Shown: in pieces, positions 47,407 through 56,263 of the stretch
Layout of the letters: each line of letters starts with the position of its first letter
How positions within the stretch are numbered: position 1 is the stretch's first letter
Source: DATLGB01 sp037724045
GTDB taxonomy: Bacteria > Actinomycetota > Thermoleophilia > Solirubrobacterales > Solirubrobacteraceae
Assembly: GCA_037724045.1 (NCBI GenBank)
Contig: JBBJOW010000009.1
Span: 1 to 64,000, forward strand
DNA: 64,000 nucleotides
Direction of reading: 5' to 3'
Made by a program: the position numbers and the translations under genes
Notes under the pieces: generated by a model
The model's database searches: none
Seen by the model: the letters and a program-made list of their open reading frames with translations, nothing else
Told to the model about the DNA's origin: nothing

Positions 47407-49091
47407 CGGGCCCCCAGGGCCTCCTCGAGGACGATCTTCGCGGCGGGTGCGGCCGTCGCGCCGCCCGCACCCGCGCCGACCAGCAGCACGGAGACGACGA
47501 CCTTGGGCCGCTTCGCAGGGGCGAAGGCGACGAACCACGCGTCGGTGTTGGCGGGGTCGCTCTCGATGATGGCGTCCGGGTCGTCGGGATCGGGCACCGT
47601 GCTGCGCAGCTCCGCGGTGCCGGTCTTGCCCGCGACCTGGACGCCCTCGACGGCCGCGGCGGTGCCGGTGCCCTCCGTCACCACGGCCTGCATGAAGCGG
47701 GTGAGGACCGCGGCGGTCTCCTCGGAGACGGCGCGGGTGACCGCTCCCTGGGCGTCGCGCGCGAACACCGGGCGCACCCGTTCCCCGCCGTTGGCGATGG
47801 CGCCCGCGACCTCGGCCATGCCCAGCGGCAGCGAGGTGACCTGGCCCTGCCCGATCGCGCTCGACCCAACCGCGAGGTCGTCGCCGATCGCGGACGCCGG
47901 GGGGATGGATCCGGGCGCGTCCTCGCCGTCGTTGAAGCCGAAGGCCTCCGCCGTCTCGACCAGCCCCTCGGCGCCGAGCTCCGCGCCCATCGGGGCGAAG
48001 ACGGAGTTGCAGGACTCCGCGAAGGCCTCCTCGAGGGTGCCGCCGCACGCCTCGCCGTTGGCGTTCTCGAGGCTGACGCCCGACAGGACCGCCTCGGTCT
48101 GGATGGGGAACTCGTCGTCGGCCTCGACCGTGCCGGCCTCGAGGGCCCCGGCGAGCGTGATGATCTTGAAGGTGGAGCCGGGCGGCTGGGGTGAGCAGCA
48201 ATTGAAGCCGGCGATCGCGAGCACCTCGCCGGTGCGCGGGCGGGTGACGGCGATGCCGCCCAGGCGCCCGGCCAGCGCCGTGACGGCGGCCGCGTCGAGG
48301 TCGAGGTCGATCGAGGTGCGCACCGGATCGCCGGCCTCGGGCTCGGTGGTGGCGAGCACCCGCGCGCCCGCGCTGAGCGTGCCGCCGAGCCGGCCGGCGA
48401 GGCGCTCCTCGAACTCGCGCTCGAGCCCGGTCAGTCCGACCGTGGCGTCCTCGGGATAGCCGAGCACCGCGTAGCGCTCGGCCTCCTCCTTGGGAATCGG
48501 GCCGATGGAGCCGACGACGCCGGGTGCGACCGCGAGGTCCGAGCCGCGTTCGTCTCCGCCCGCGAGGGTCTGGCCGTCGCGCGCCTGCAGGTCCGCGCGC
48601 GGCGGCAGCTCGACCTCCGAGGCGAGCTCCTCGCCGTCGCGCAGCCCCGGGAAGACGAGCCGGCGGGCGAAGACGACCCCGGAGACGTCGTCGGCGTCGG
48701 TGACCACGGAGAAGAGCAGCTCGCCGGCAACGGTTCCGAACAGCCGCGTCGTCGCCTCCATCGGGACGCGGAAGTCGTTGTCGTCCTGCTCGAGGCGCCC
48801 TGCCGCGCGCACCGACTCGAGGGTGGCGGCCTGCGCGGCGCGACGGTAGAGGCTGCGCACGCCGGCGACCGAGTACTGCTCGCGCGAAGGGGCGTCGAGC
48901 AGCTCGTACATGCTGCCCACCTCCCCGCGCTCCCATGCGGCCAGGAAGCGCTCGGCGATCACGCGCTCGCGAGGCTCGTGGCGGGCGCCGATGAGCAGCC
49001 CGGCGCCGAACGCGACGGAGGCGATCAGCAGCAGCGGGAGCAGCCGGGCGAAGAGGCGGCGACGCCGCTCGGAAGAAAGCACGATGGACAC
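47403..49091 (-). CDS. Class B penicillin-binding protein
   Basis: A 562-residue protein. One TM anchor at about residues 12-34, an NTF2-like MecA_N-type segment to about 130, a dimerisation domain, then the transpeptidase with SxxK (Ser306-Thr-Phe-Lys309 in PGSTFK), SxN (Ser360-Cys-Asn362) and KTG (GKTGTAE, near 497). Active-site motifs are intact. It cross-links peptidoglycan, with PBP2a/PBPA-like topology. GTG 49091 is 16 bp from the divergent MarP-like start. It may act with the L,D-transpeptidase in wall remodelling. Confidence 0.92.
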   Translation of the reverse strand: MSIVLSSERRRRLFARLLPLLLIASVAFGAGLLIGARHEPRERVIAERFLAAWERGEVGSMYELLDAPSREQYSVAGVRSLYRRAAQAATLESVRAAGRLEQDDNDFRVPMEATTRLFGTVAGELLFSVVTDADDVSGVVFARRLVFPGLRDGEELASEVELPPRADLQARDGQTLAGGDERGSDLAVAPGVVGSIGPIPKEEAERYAVLGYPEDATVGLTGLEREFEERLAGRLGGTLSAGARVLATTEPEAGDPVRTSIDLDLDAAAVTALAGRLGGIAVTRPRTGEVLAIAGFNCCSPQPPGSTFKIITLAGALEAGTVEADDEFPIQTEAVLSGVSLENANGEACGGTLEEAFAESCNSVFAPMGAELGAEGLVETAEAFGFNDGEDAPGSIPPASAIGDDLAVGSSAIGQGQVTSLPLGMAEVAGAIANGGERVRPVFARDAQGAVTRAVSEETAAVLTRFMQAVVTEGTGTAAAVEGVQVAGKTGTAELRSTVPDPDDPDAIIESDPANTDAWFVAFAPAKRPKVVVSVLLVGAGAGGATAAPAAKIVLEEALGAR

Positions 49092-49107
49092 GAGTCAGGG
49101 ATATTGA

Positions 49108-50259
49108 ATGGCAATGGCCGCCGTGGACTGGATCATCGTTGGCGTAGTCGCGCTCAGCGTGCTGTTCGGCTCGCTCCAGGGGTTCCTGTCCGGCGCCCTG
49201 TCGCTCGCCGGATTCGCCGCAGGGGCGTGGGTCGGGACGCGGGTCGGCCCGCTGCTGCTCTCCGACGGCAAGGAATCCCCGTACGCACCCCTGTTCGGCC
49301 TCGTCGGCGCGGTCGTGGTCGGCGGCGTGCTGGCGTCGGGCTTCGAGGGGATCGGCTCGCGGGCGCGCTGGGCCCTGCGCCGGACGCCCGGGCTCGGGTT
49401 CCTCGACGCTGCGCTCGGCGCGGTGCTGATGGGGGCGGTGGGGCTCGCGTTCGCGTGGGTCCTCGGCGCCATCGCACTGCAGACGCCGGGCGCGCGCGAG
49501 CTGCGCCGCCCCATCCAGCGCTCCGCGATCCTGACCGCCGTCAACGACGTCCTGCCGTCGCGCAGCCTGCTCAACGCGCTCGAGCGCTTCGACCCCTTCC
49601 CGCAGATCGCGGGCCCTGACATCGACTCGAAGCCGCCGCCGAAGGGGATCGGCAGCGACCCGCAGATCGTCGCCGCCGCGGACTCCGTGGTGAAGATCCT
49701 CGGCACCGCGTGCGGGCTCGGCGTGGAGGGGTCTGGATGGGTGGCGCGTGACGGGCTCGTGGTCACGAACGCGCACGTGATCGCGGGTCAGGACGACACC
49801 ACGGTGCTCGTCGCCGGCGAGGGGGAGGAGCTCGACGCGACCGCCGTCGCCTTCGACGCCAAGAACGACGTGGCCGTGCTGCAGGTCTCCGGTCTGGGCG
49901 CCGAGGCGCTGCCGCTGGCGCGCTCGCCGCAGGACGGGACGGCCGCGGCGGTGCTCGGCTTCCCGCTCGACGGCCCGTACCGCGTCCGCAACGCCCGACT
50001 GGGCGCGACGAGCGAGGTGCTCACCCAGGACGCCTACGGCTCCGGGCCCGTGCGGCGGTCGATCGTCTCCCTGCGCGGGCTCGTCCAGCCGGGCAACAGC
50101 GGCGGCCCGGTCGTCGACGGTCGGGGGCGCGTGGTGGCGACCGTCTTCGCGGCGGCGACGAGCGGTCCGCGCGGTGGTTACGGCGTTCCGAACGCGATCG
50201 TCTCAGAGGCTCTCGCGGGCGCGCGCGACGCCGTCTCCACGGGAGATTGCGCGCGTTAG
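49108..50259 (+). CDS. MarP-like membrane serine protease (CvpA plus trypsin-like domain)
   Basis: A 383-residue protein. CvpA-like membrane domain with about four helices (residues 8-125: DWIIVGVVALSVLFGSLQGF and following), then an HtrA/trypsin-like domain with His223 (TNAHV), Asp254 (KNDVAVL) and Ser331 (PGNSGGP). The full triad is present. The mycobacterial relative protects against acid and processes wall hydrolases, so cell-envelope quality control is a fair inference. Divergent from the PBP gene. Confidence 0.93.
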   Translation: MAMAAVDWIIVGVVALSVLFGSLQGFLSGALSLAGFAAGAWVGTRVGPLLLSDGKESPYAPLFGLVGAVVVGGVLASGFEGIGSRARWALRRTPGLGFLDAALGAVLMGAVGLAFAWVLGAIALQTPGARELRRPIQRSAILTAVNDVLPSRSLLNALERFDPFPQIAGPDIDSKPPPKGIGSDPQIVAAADSVVKILGTACGLGVEGSGWVARDGLVVTNAHVIAGQDDTTVLVAGEGEELDATAVAFDAKNDVAVLQVSGLGAEALPLARSPQDGTAAAVLGFPLDGPYRVRNARLGATSEVLTQDAYGSGPVRRSIVSLRGLVQPGNSGGPVVDGRGRVVATVFAAATSGPRGGYGVPNAIVSEALAGARDAVSTGDCAR

Positions 50260-50322
50260 GGGTGGCGAGGCCCATCGTTGGCGGAGCGCCGGCCGAATAC
50301 GGCCCCACCCACCCCGAGCGTC

Positions 50323-50328
50323 TACTCT
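50323..50328 (+). promoter_or_regulatory. Putative -10 box for the topoisomerase gene
   Basis: TACTCT lies 9 nt before ATG 50338, again implying transcription starting at or next to the start codon. No Shine-Dalgarno sequence is present. Confidence 0.4.
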
Positions 50329-50337
50329 CGGCCACAG

Positions 50338-52578
50338 ATGGGCAAGACACTCGTGATCGCAGAGAAGCCGTCCGTGGGCCGTGACCTGGTCGGCGTGCTG
50401 CCCGGTGCCTACGAGAAGCACGAGGGCTTCCTGGAGTCCGATTCGCACGTCGTCTCCTGGGCTGTCGGGCACCTGGTGCAGCTCGCCGAGCCCGAGGAGT
50501 ACGGCCCCCAGTTCAAGAAGTGGCGGATGGCCGATCTGCCGATCGTGCCCGATCAGTTCAAGCTGGTCGTCCGCGACGAGCGCTCCAAGAAGCAGATGAC
50601 CGTCATCTCCAAGCTGCTCAAGCGTGACGACGTCGACGACGTCATCAACGCGTGCGACGCCGGCCGTGAGGGCGAGCTGATCTTCGCCTACATCTTCGAG
50701 AAGGCGAAGGCCAAGAAGACCGTCCAGCGCCTGTGGCTGTCGTCCATGACCAAAGTGGCGATCCGCGACGCCTTCGAGCGGCTGCGCCCGGCCGAGGAGC
50801 TCTCCACGCTCGAGGACGCCGCCCGCTCGCGCTCGGAGGCGGACTGGATCGTCGGCATGAACGCGACGCGCGCTGCGACCATCCGGCTGCGCTCGTCCTT
50901 CGACGGCGCCGTGTCGCTCGGCCGCGTGCAGACGCCGACGCTCGCGCTGATCGCCCGCCGCGAGGAGGAGATCCTCGCCTTCAAGCCCGAGCCGTACTGG
51001 ATCGTGGACGCCACGTTCGACGCCGATGCGCGCCGCAACTACGCGGGCCGCTTCCACGCCGGCGCCCAGCCGCGCGTCAAGACGGCCGCCGAGGCCGAGG
51101 CGATCGTCGCCGACGTGCGCGGCGGCCGCGGCGTCATCTCCAAGCTCGAGAAGACCAAGCGCTCCGAGAAGCCGCCGCTGCTGTACGACCTGACCTCGCT
51201 GCAGCGCGAGGCCAACACGCGCTTCGGCTTCTCCGCCCGGCGCACGCTGGCCGCGGCGCAGCGCTGCTACGAGGAGCACAAGGCACTCACCTACCCGCGT
51301 ACGAGCTCGCGCTTTTTGTCCTCCGACATGGCCGCGGAGATCAAGCCGACGGCCGAGCTGGTCGGCCACAACCGCGAGTACACCCGAGGCGCGGAGTACG
51401 TCGTCGGGCTCGACGTGCTGCCGCTGGGCCGCGTCATCAACGACGCGAAGGTCACCGACCACCACGCGATCATCCCGACGCGCTCCGAGCACAAGCTCGA
51501 CAAGATGAGCGACGACGACCGGCGCATCTACGACCTCGCGACCCGCCGCTTCCTCGCCATCTTCCACCCGGACGCGGTCTTCGAGAACACGCGCCTGGAG
51601 ACCACCGTCGCCGAGCACATCTTCCGCACGCGCGGCAAGGTCCTGCTGGTCCCGGGCTGGCGCGGGGTCTACGGCGAGGGCATGGACGAGGGCGACAAGA
51701 GCGACGACGACGAGGGTTCGGAGCAGCGCTTGCCCAAGCTCGAACTCAGCGAGGACGTCGACGTCCGCGAGGTCGAACTGGAGGCCAAGGAGACCAAGCC
51801 GCCGCGCCGCTACTCAGACGCCTCGCTGCTGGGCGCGATGGAGACCGCCGGCAAGCTCGTCGACGACGAGGAGCTTCGCGAGCAGATGAAGGAGACCGGC
51901 ATCGGCACGCCGGCCACCCGCGCCGCGATCATCGAGCGGCTCATCTCCGTCGGCTACGTCGAGCGCGACGGCCGCGCGCTGGTGGCCTCCGACAAGGGCC
52001 TCAACGTCATCAGGCTGCTCGGCGAGCACGCGCTCACCTCGCCGGCGCTGACGGGCGACTGGGAGAAGCGCCTGGAGGACATCGAGCACGGCCGCGACTC
52101 GCGGGCGAAGTTCATGGCCGACATCGCCGCCTTCGCGAACGCGACGGTGACCGAGCTCGACGCAAAGCTCAAGGACGTCAAGATCGAGCGCGCCTCGATG
52201 GGGCCGTGCCGCGTCTGCGGCGCCGAGCTCAAGGAGAACCGCAAGGGCTTCTCGTGCTGGTCGCGCGAGGACCCGGGCTGCGGCTTCGTGATCTGGAAGG
52301 CCAAGGCGGGCAAGACGCTGACGCCGGCCATCGCGCGCGAGCTCATCGACACCGGCTATACGGCCAAGCAGGTCACCGGCTTCAAGGGCAAGTCCGGGCG
52401 CTCGTTCCGCGCCAAGCTCGCGCTGCGCCAGTCCGAGGAGGGCAAGTGGCGCGTCGAGTTCGACGAGGCCTGGGCGCAGGACGGCGGGGCCGCGGCCGCC
52501 AAGCCGCCCGAGCCCGAAGAGGCCGCGACCGCTGCGACCGCGGCGGCCGCGGCGGCCGGCGAGCCCGCTGCCGCCTGA
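50338..52578 (+). CDS. topB: Type IA DNA topoisomerase (TopB/topoisomerase III-like)
   Basis: A 746-residue enzyme. Toprim residues in LVIAEKPSVGRDL (Glu9) and INACDAGREGELIF (Asp107 region), VGMNATRAATIRLRSSFDGA, VSLGRVQTPTLALIARREEE, catalytic Tyr319 in ALTYPRTSSRFL, and a C-terminal cysteine module GPCRVCGAELKENRKGFSCW followed by an Ala-rich tail. It relaxes or decatenates DNA one strand at a time. The tail (AATAATAAAAAAGEPAAA) is low complexity. It is the first gene of a replication/repair-rich stretch with AddAB- and RecQ-like genes. Confidence 0.93.
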   Translation: MGKTLVIAEKPSVGRDLVGVLPGAYEKHEGFLESDSHVVSWAVGHLVQLAEPEEYGPQFKKWRMADLPIVPDQFKLVVRDERSKKQMTVISKLLKRDDVDDVINACDAGREGELIFAYIFEKAKAKKTVQRLWLSSMTKVAIRDAFERLRPAEELSTLEDAARSRSEADWIVGMNATRAATIRLRSSFDGAVSLGRVQTPTLALIARREEEILAFKPEPYWIVDATFDADARRNYAGRFHAGAQPRVKTAAEAEAIVADVRGGRGVISKLEKTKRSEKPPLLYDLTSLQREANTRFGFSARRTLAAAQRCYEEHKALTYPRTSSRFLSSDMAAEIKPTAELVGHNREYTRGAEYVVGLDVLPLGRVINDAKVTDHHAIIPTRSEHKLDKMSDDDRRIYDLATRRFLAIFHPDAVFENTRLETTVAEHIFRTRGKVLLVPGWRGVYGEGMDEGDKSDDDEGSEQRLPKLELSEDVDVREVELEAKETKPPRRYSDASLLGAMETAGKLVDDEELREQMKETGIGTPATRAAIIERLISVGYVERDGRALVASDKGLNVIRLLGEHALTSPALTGDWEKRLEDIEHGRDSRAKFMADIAAFANATVTELDAKLKDVKIERASMGPCRVCGAELKENRKGFSCWSREDPGCGFVIWKAKAGKTLTPAIARELIDTGYTAKQVTGFKGKSGRSFRAKLALRQSEEGKWRVEFDEAWAQDGGAAAAKPPEPEEAATAATAAAAAAGEPAAA

Positions 52579-52579
52579 G

Positions 52580-52810
52580 CTAGAGGCCGCGCCAGCAGGC
52601 GAGCAGGCGCTCGAAGAGCGTCGGCGGCCGCAGCGGCACGACCGGGGCGTCGCTCTTCATCTCGAGCATGGCGTCCACTACGGGCCGGGCCGCGCCGCCG
52701 TCGGTGGACCAGGCGACGTAGAGCTCGGAGCTGCGCAGGACCTGGGCGAGTGCTCCGGCGAGCGCGAGGTCGTCCTGGGTGTGCGCGACGGGAAGATGCA
52801 GCGCGATCAT
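52580..52810 (-). CDS. Small protein of unknown function
   Basis: A 76-residue frame from ATG 52810 with amphipathic character (MIALHLPVAHTQDDLALAGA; LRSSELYVAWSTDGG; PPTLFERLLACWRGL). It is tail to tail with topB and divergent from the trypsin remnant. Codon use matches real genes, but I recognise no family. Confidence 0.5.
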   Translation of the reverse strand: MIALHLPVAHTQDDLALAGALAQVLRSSELYVAWSTDGGAARPVVDAMLEMKSDAPVVPLRPPTLFERLLACWRGL

Positions 52811-52861
52811 ACCTGCACTTAACGGCACGACCCCGACGGAAGTTGTGCAATCTGGCGCAAA

Positions 52862-53275
52862 GTTGTTCGTCGCCGGTCCAGTCGGGTCAGGTTTGTCGCC
52901 GGCTCGGGCGAGACGGGGCTGTGGGCGGCCGGGACGACGGAGACGATCGTCGGCTGGGGCGTCACCTCGGAGGGCGGCGACGCCCCGAGCGTCCTGCAGG
53001 AGGCCCGCGTGCCGGTCACGACCGACGCGTACTGCTCCGGCGCCTACTCCGACTTCGACGCGCGCACCATGCTGTGCGCCGGCTACCCGCAGGGCGGCGT
53101 CGACACCTGCCAGGGCGACTCCGGCGGCCCGATGTTCGGCGGCGGACGCGTCGTCGGCGCGACGAGCTTCGGCGAGGGCTGCGCCCGTGCCGGAAAGCCC
53201 GGCGTGTACGCGCGCATCGGCGACACGCTGCTGCGCGAGTGGATCCGCGGGCAGGCGCCCGCCGGCGTCGCGTGA
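52862..53275 (+). pseudogene. Trypsin-like (S1) serine protease remnant, N-terminal half missing
   Basis: The open frame has the C-terminal half of a chymotrypsin-fold protease: TETIVGWGVTSEGG, then ARTMLCAGYPQGGVDTCQGD with SGGP (catalytic Ser region) and GVYARIGDTLLREWI. His and Asp of the triad and any signal peptide are absent. Upstream sequence to 52862 lacks a start codon and similarity. An intact family member would need about 120 more N-terminal residues, so this is probably a decayed or truncated gene. The only start (GTG 53009) gives 88 residues. The 519 bp between 52811 and 53329 hold no intact gene. Confidence 0.75.
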
Positions 53276-53329
53276 GCCGGAACCAGGTCGGCAGGACGTC
53301 CGATCGGCGAGCGACGATGAGGGGCCCTC

Positions 53330-56263
53330 GTGCCCCTCACGCTCGTCACCGGCCCCGCCAACGCCGCCAAGGCGGGCGTCGTGCTGGGCGCCTACCGGGA
53401 AGCGCTCGCGGCCACGCCTGAGCCGTTGCTGGTCGTCCCGACCAGCGCCGACGTCGAGCCGTATCAGCGCGAGCTGGCCGCCGCCGGAGCGGTGTTCGGC
53501 GGCGAGGTGCTCACCTTTGCGCGGCTGCTCGGGCTGATCGCCCGGCGCGGGGACTACCGCGGCCGTCGCCTGGGTTTCGTCGCCCGCGACCGGGCGGTCG
53601 CCGCGGCGGTGGCCGCCGCCGACCTGCGCATCCTCGGCGCGTCCGCGCGGACCCCCGGGTTCGCCCGCGCCGCCGGCCGCCTCTTCGCCGAGCTGCAGCG
53701 CGCCATGGTGTCGCCGGAGCGCTTCACGTCCGCGATGCGGACCTGGGGGGCGGGGCCGCGCGCCGCATACGCGGCCGACGTGGCGGCGCTCTACTCCGCC
53801 TATGGGCGACGGCTCGAACAACTGGGCCGCGTCGATCCCGAGGGCTTCGCCTGGCGCGCGCTCGACGCCTTGCGTGCCGACCCCGCCGCCTGGGGCGGCC
53901 GGCCGGTGTTCCTGTATGGATTCGACGACCTGACGCCCGCCCAGCTCGACGCGGTGCAGACGCTGGTCGGGCCATGCGGTGCCGAGGTCACACTCTCGCT
54001 CACCTACGAGGCGGACCGTCCGGCCTTCGCCGCACGAGCGGACACCGTCGACGCCCTGCGACCCCTCGCCCAAGCCGTCGTCACGCTGCCCGAACGCGAC
54101 GATCACTATGGCCGCGCCGCGCGCCCCGCCCTGCACCATCTCGAACGCCATCTCTTCGACGGAAGCGCCACCCGGCAGCCGCCGAATGGAGCGGTGCGGC
54201 TCCTGGAGGCGGGCGGGGAGCGCGCGGAGGCGGAGCTGATCGGGGCCACGCTGCTGCAGCTCGTCGAGGAGGGCGCCGCGCCCGGGGACATGGCGGTGCT
54301 GGTCCGCGCGGGCGAGCAGGCGCCACTGCTCGCGCAGGTGCTCGAGTCCTACGGGCTGCCGGTCGAGCGTGCCGCCCGCGTGCCGCTGCGCGAAACGCGT
54401 CTCGGCGCCGGCCTGCTCGCCTACGGTCGCGCCGCGCTCGGCGGTTCGACGGCGGATCTGCTGACCTGGCTGCGCACGCCGGGCAAGGCTGCGCCCGAGG
54501 TCGTCGACGCGCTCGAGCGCCGGCTGCGGCGCGCGCAGGTCGCCACCGCGGCGGACGCGGTGGCGATGCTGGCGCGCGACGAGTCCCCGCCCGGCGCCGT
54601 CAACGCCGGCCTCGATCTCGCGCCGCAGCTCGGCGAGCTCCGGGCGGCGGCCGAGGAGGGCGCCGGCGCTCTTCTGGACTCACTCGAGGCCGAGCTCGAC
54701 GGCATCTGGGCCGAGCCCTACCGGCGCGAGGCGGCGGTACTCGACGCCGACGGCCACACGGACGCGCGCGTGGCCGGCGAGCTGCGCCACGCGGCACGGG
54801 AGCTGCGCGACCTCGGCGAGCTGGCCGGGGACGCGCGCGACGTGCTCGCGGCGCTGGGCGACGTCGAGGTCCGCCTCGGGTCGACGGCGGCCCGGGGCGT
54901 GCTGATCGCCGACCCGCTCGCGGTCCGCGCGCGCCGCTTCCGCGTGGTCGTCGTCTGCGGCCTGCAGGACGGCGTCTTTCCCCGCCGCCCGACCGCCGAG
55001 CCGTTTCTCGACGATGCCGACCGGCGCGACCTCGCTCGCCGGACGGGCATCGTCCTGCCGCTGCACGAGGACGGGCTCGCCCGTGAGCGCTTCCTGTTCT
55101 ACACCGCCGTCTCGCGAGCCGAGGAGGTGCTGCTGCTGAGCTTCCGCGCGTCCGACGAGGAGGGGGAGCCACAGCTGCGGTCGCCGTTCGTCGACGACGT
55201 CGTCGACCGTTTCACCGAGGACCTGTGGTCTGAGCGCGGGCGGCGGCTGCTCGCCGAGGTGGTGTGGCCGCCGGCGCAGGCGCCCACCCCGCTCGAGCTG
55301 CGCCGCGCGCAGGCGGCGGCCGCGCCGAGCCGTGCCGAGGCCGGTCCGCTCCCCGCGCCGGGGCCCGATCTGTTCGCCGACCACGACCGCGAGAGCGCGC
55401 GCGGGCTGGAGGCGTTTGCCGCGTGCGGCGTGCGGTGGCTGGTCGAGCGCGTGCTCAAGCCGCAGCGCCTGGACCCCGACCCCGAGCCGATGACGCGCGG
55501 CTCGCTCGCGCACAAGGTCCTCGAGCAGACGCTGCGCGGGCTGCGCGAGCGCACCGGCTCGGCGCGCCTCATACCGGCGACCCGCGCCGCCGCCGGGCGC
55601 GAGCTCTCCGCCGCCCTCGCCGAGCTCGGCGGGTCGCGCGCGGGCGCGGTGGCGCGGGCCGGGCTGCGCGCGCTCGAGGTCGAGCTGGGCCGGTGGCTGG
55701 ACCGCGAGTGCGAGCACGGGCCGGGCTTCGAGCCGCGCTGGCTGGAATGGAGCTTCGGGCGCGGCGATGACCCGCCGCTGCAGCTGGCCAACGTCGCCGT
55801 CACCGGCGTCGTGGACCGCATCGACGTCGGACCTCACAACACGGCCCTGGTGCGCGACTACAAGGCATCGAAGGGCTTCCCGCAGGCGACGTGGGCGGCG
55901 GACGGGCACCTGCAGGCGGCGCTGTACGCGCTTGCCGCCCGCGACCTGCTCGGCCTCGAGCTCGTCGGCGCGCTCTACCAGCCGCTCAAGGGTGCCGATC
56001 TGCGCCCGCGCGGGGCCGTGGTGGGGGCTTCCGTGTCCGAAGGGCAAGGTTGGTGGGCGGCCGGGCTCGTCGGCAATGACGTGGTCGACGCCGCCGCCTG
56101 GGAAGCCCTGCTCGGCGAGCTGCGCGCCGAGGCCGAGGACGCCGCCGCGCGCATGCGCGCCGGCGAGATCCATCCGTGCCCCGAGCGCTGCTCGCCGCGT
56201 GGGTGCGCCTATCCGGGCATCTGCCGCGCGCCCGACGCCGCGCCCCCGCCGGCATCGGCATGA
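53330..56263 (+). CDS. addB: AddB-like nuclease/helicase-related subunit (PD-(D/E)XK, Fe-S)
   Basis: A 977-residue protein from GTG 53330. The N-terminal P-loop position reads VTGPANAAKAGVV, lacking the GKT/S pattern. Helicase-like middle with VVVCGLQDGVFPRRPTAEPF and FYTAVSRAEEVLLLSFRASD. C-terminal RecB-type nuclease: RGSLAHKVLEQTLRGL, GVVDRIDVG, VRDYKASKGFPQAT, LQAALYALA. Cysteines in FAACGVRW and CPERCSPRGCAYPGIC fit an AddB iron-sulfur cluster. With the overlapping AddA gene it should resect double-strand breaks for recombination. Confidence 0.9.
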   Translation: MPLTLVTGPANAAKAGVVLGAYREALAATPEPLLVVPTSADVEPYQRELAAAGAVFGGEVLTFARLLGLIARRGDYRGRRLGFVARDRAVAAAVAAADLRILGASARTPGFARAAGRLFAELQRAMVSPERFTSAMRTWGAGPRAAYAADVAALYSAYGRRLEQLGRVDPEGFAWRALDALRADPAAWGGRPVFLYGFDDLTPAQLDAVQTLVGPCGAEVTLSLTYEADRPAFAARADTVDALRPLAQAVVTLPERDDHYGRAARPALHHLERHLFDGSATRQPPNGAVRLLEAGGERAEAELIGATLLQLVEEGAAPGDMAVLVRAGEQAPLLAQVLESYGLPVERAARVPLRETRLGAGLLAYGRAALGGSTADLLTWLRTPGKAAPEVVDALERRLRRAQVATAADAVAMLARDESPPGAVNAGLDLAPQLGELRAAAEEGAGALLDSLEAELDGIWAEPYRREAAVLDADGHTDARVAGELRHAARELRDLGELAGDARDVLAALGDVEVRLGSTAARGVLIADPLAVRARRFRVVVVCGLQDGVFPRRPTAEPFLDDADRRDLARRTGIVLPLHEDGLARERFLFYTAVSRAEEVLLLSFRASDEEGEPQLRSPFVDDVVDRFTEDLWSERGRRLLAEVVWPPAQAPTPLELRRAQAAAAPSRAEAGPLPAPGPDLFADHDRESARGLEAFAACGVRWLVERVLKPQRLDPDPEPMTRGSLAHKVLEQTLRGLRERTGSARLIPATRAAAGRELSAALAELGGSRAGAVARAGLRALEVELGRWLDRECEHGPGFEPRWLEWSFGRGDDPPLQLANVAVTGVVDRIDVGPHNTALVRDYKASKGFPQATWAADGHLQAALYALAARDLLGLELVGALYQPLKGADLRPRGAVVGASVSEGQGWWAAGLVGNDVVDAAAWEALLGELRAEAEDAAARMRAGEIHPCPERCSPRGCAYPGICRAPDAAPPPASA

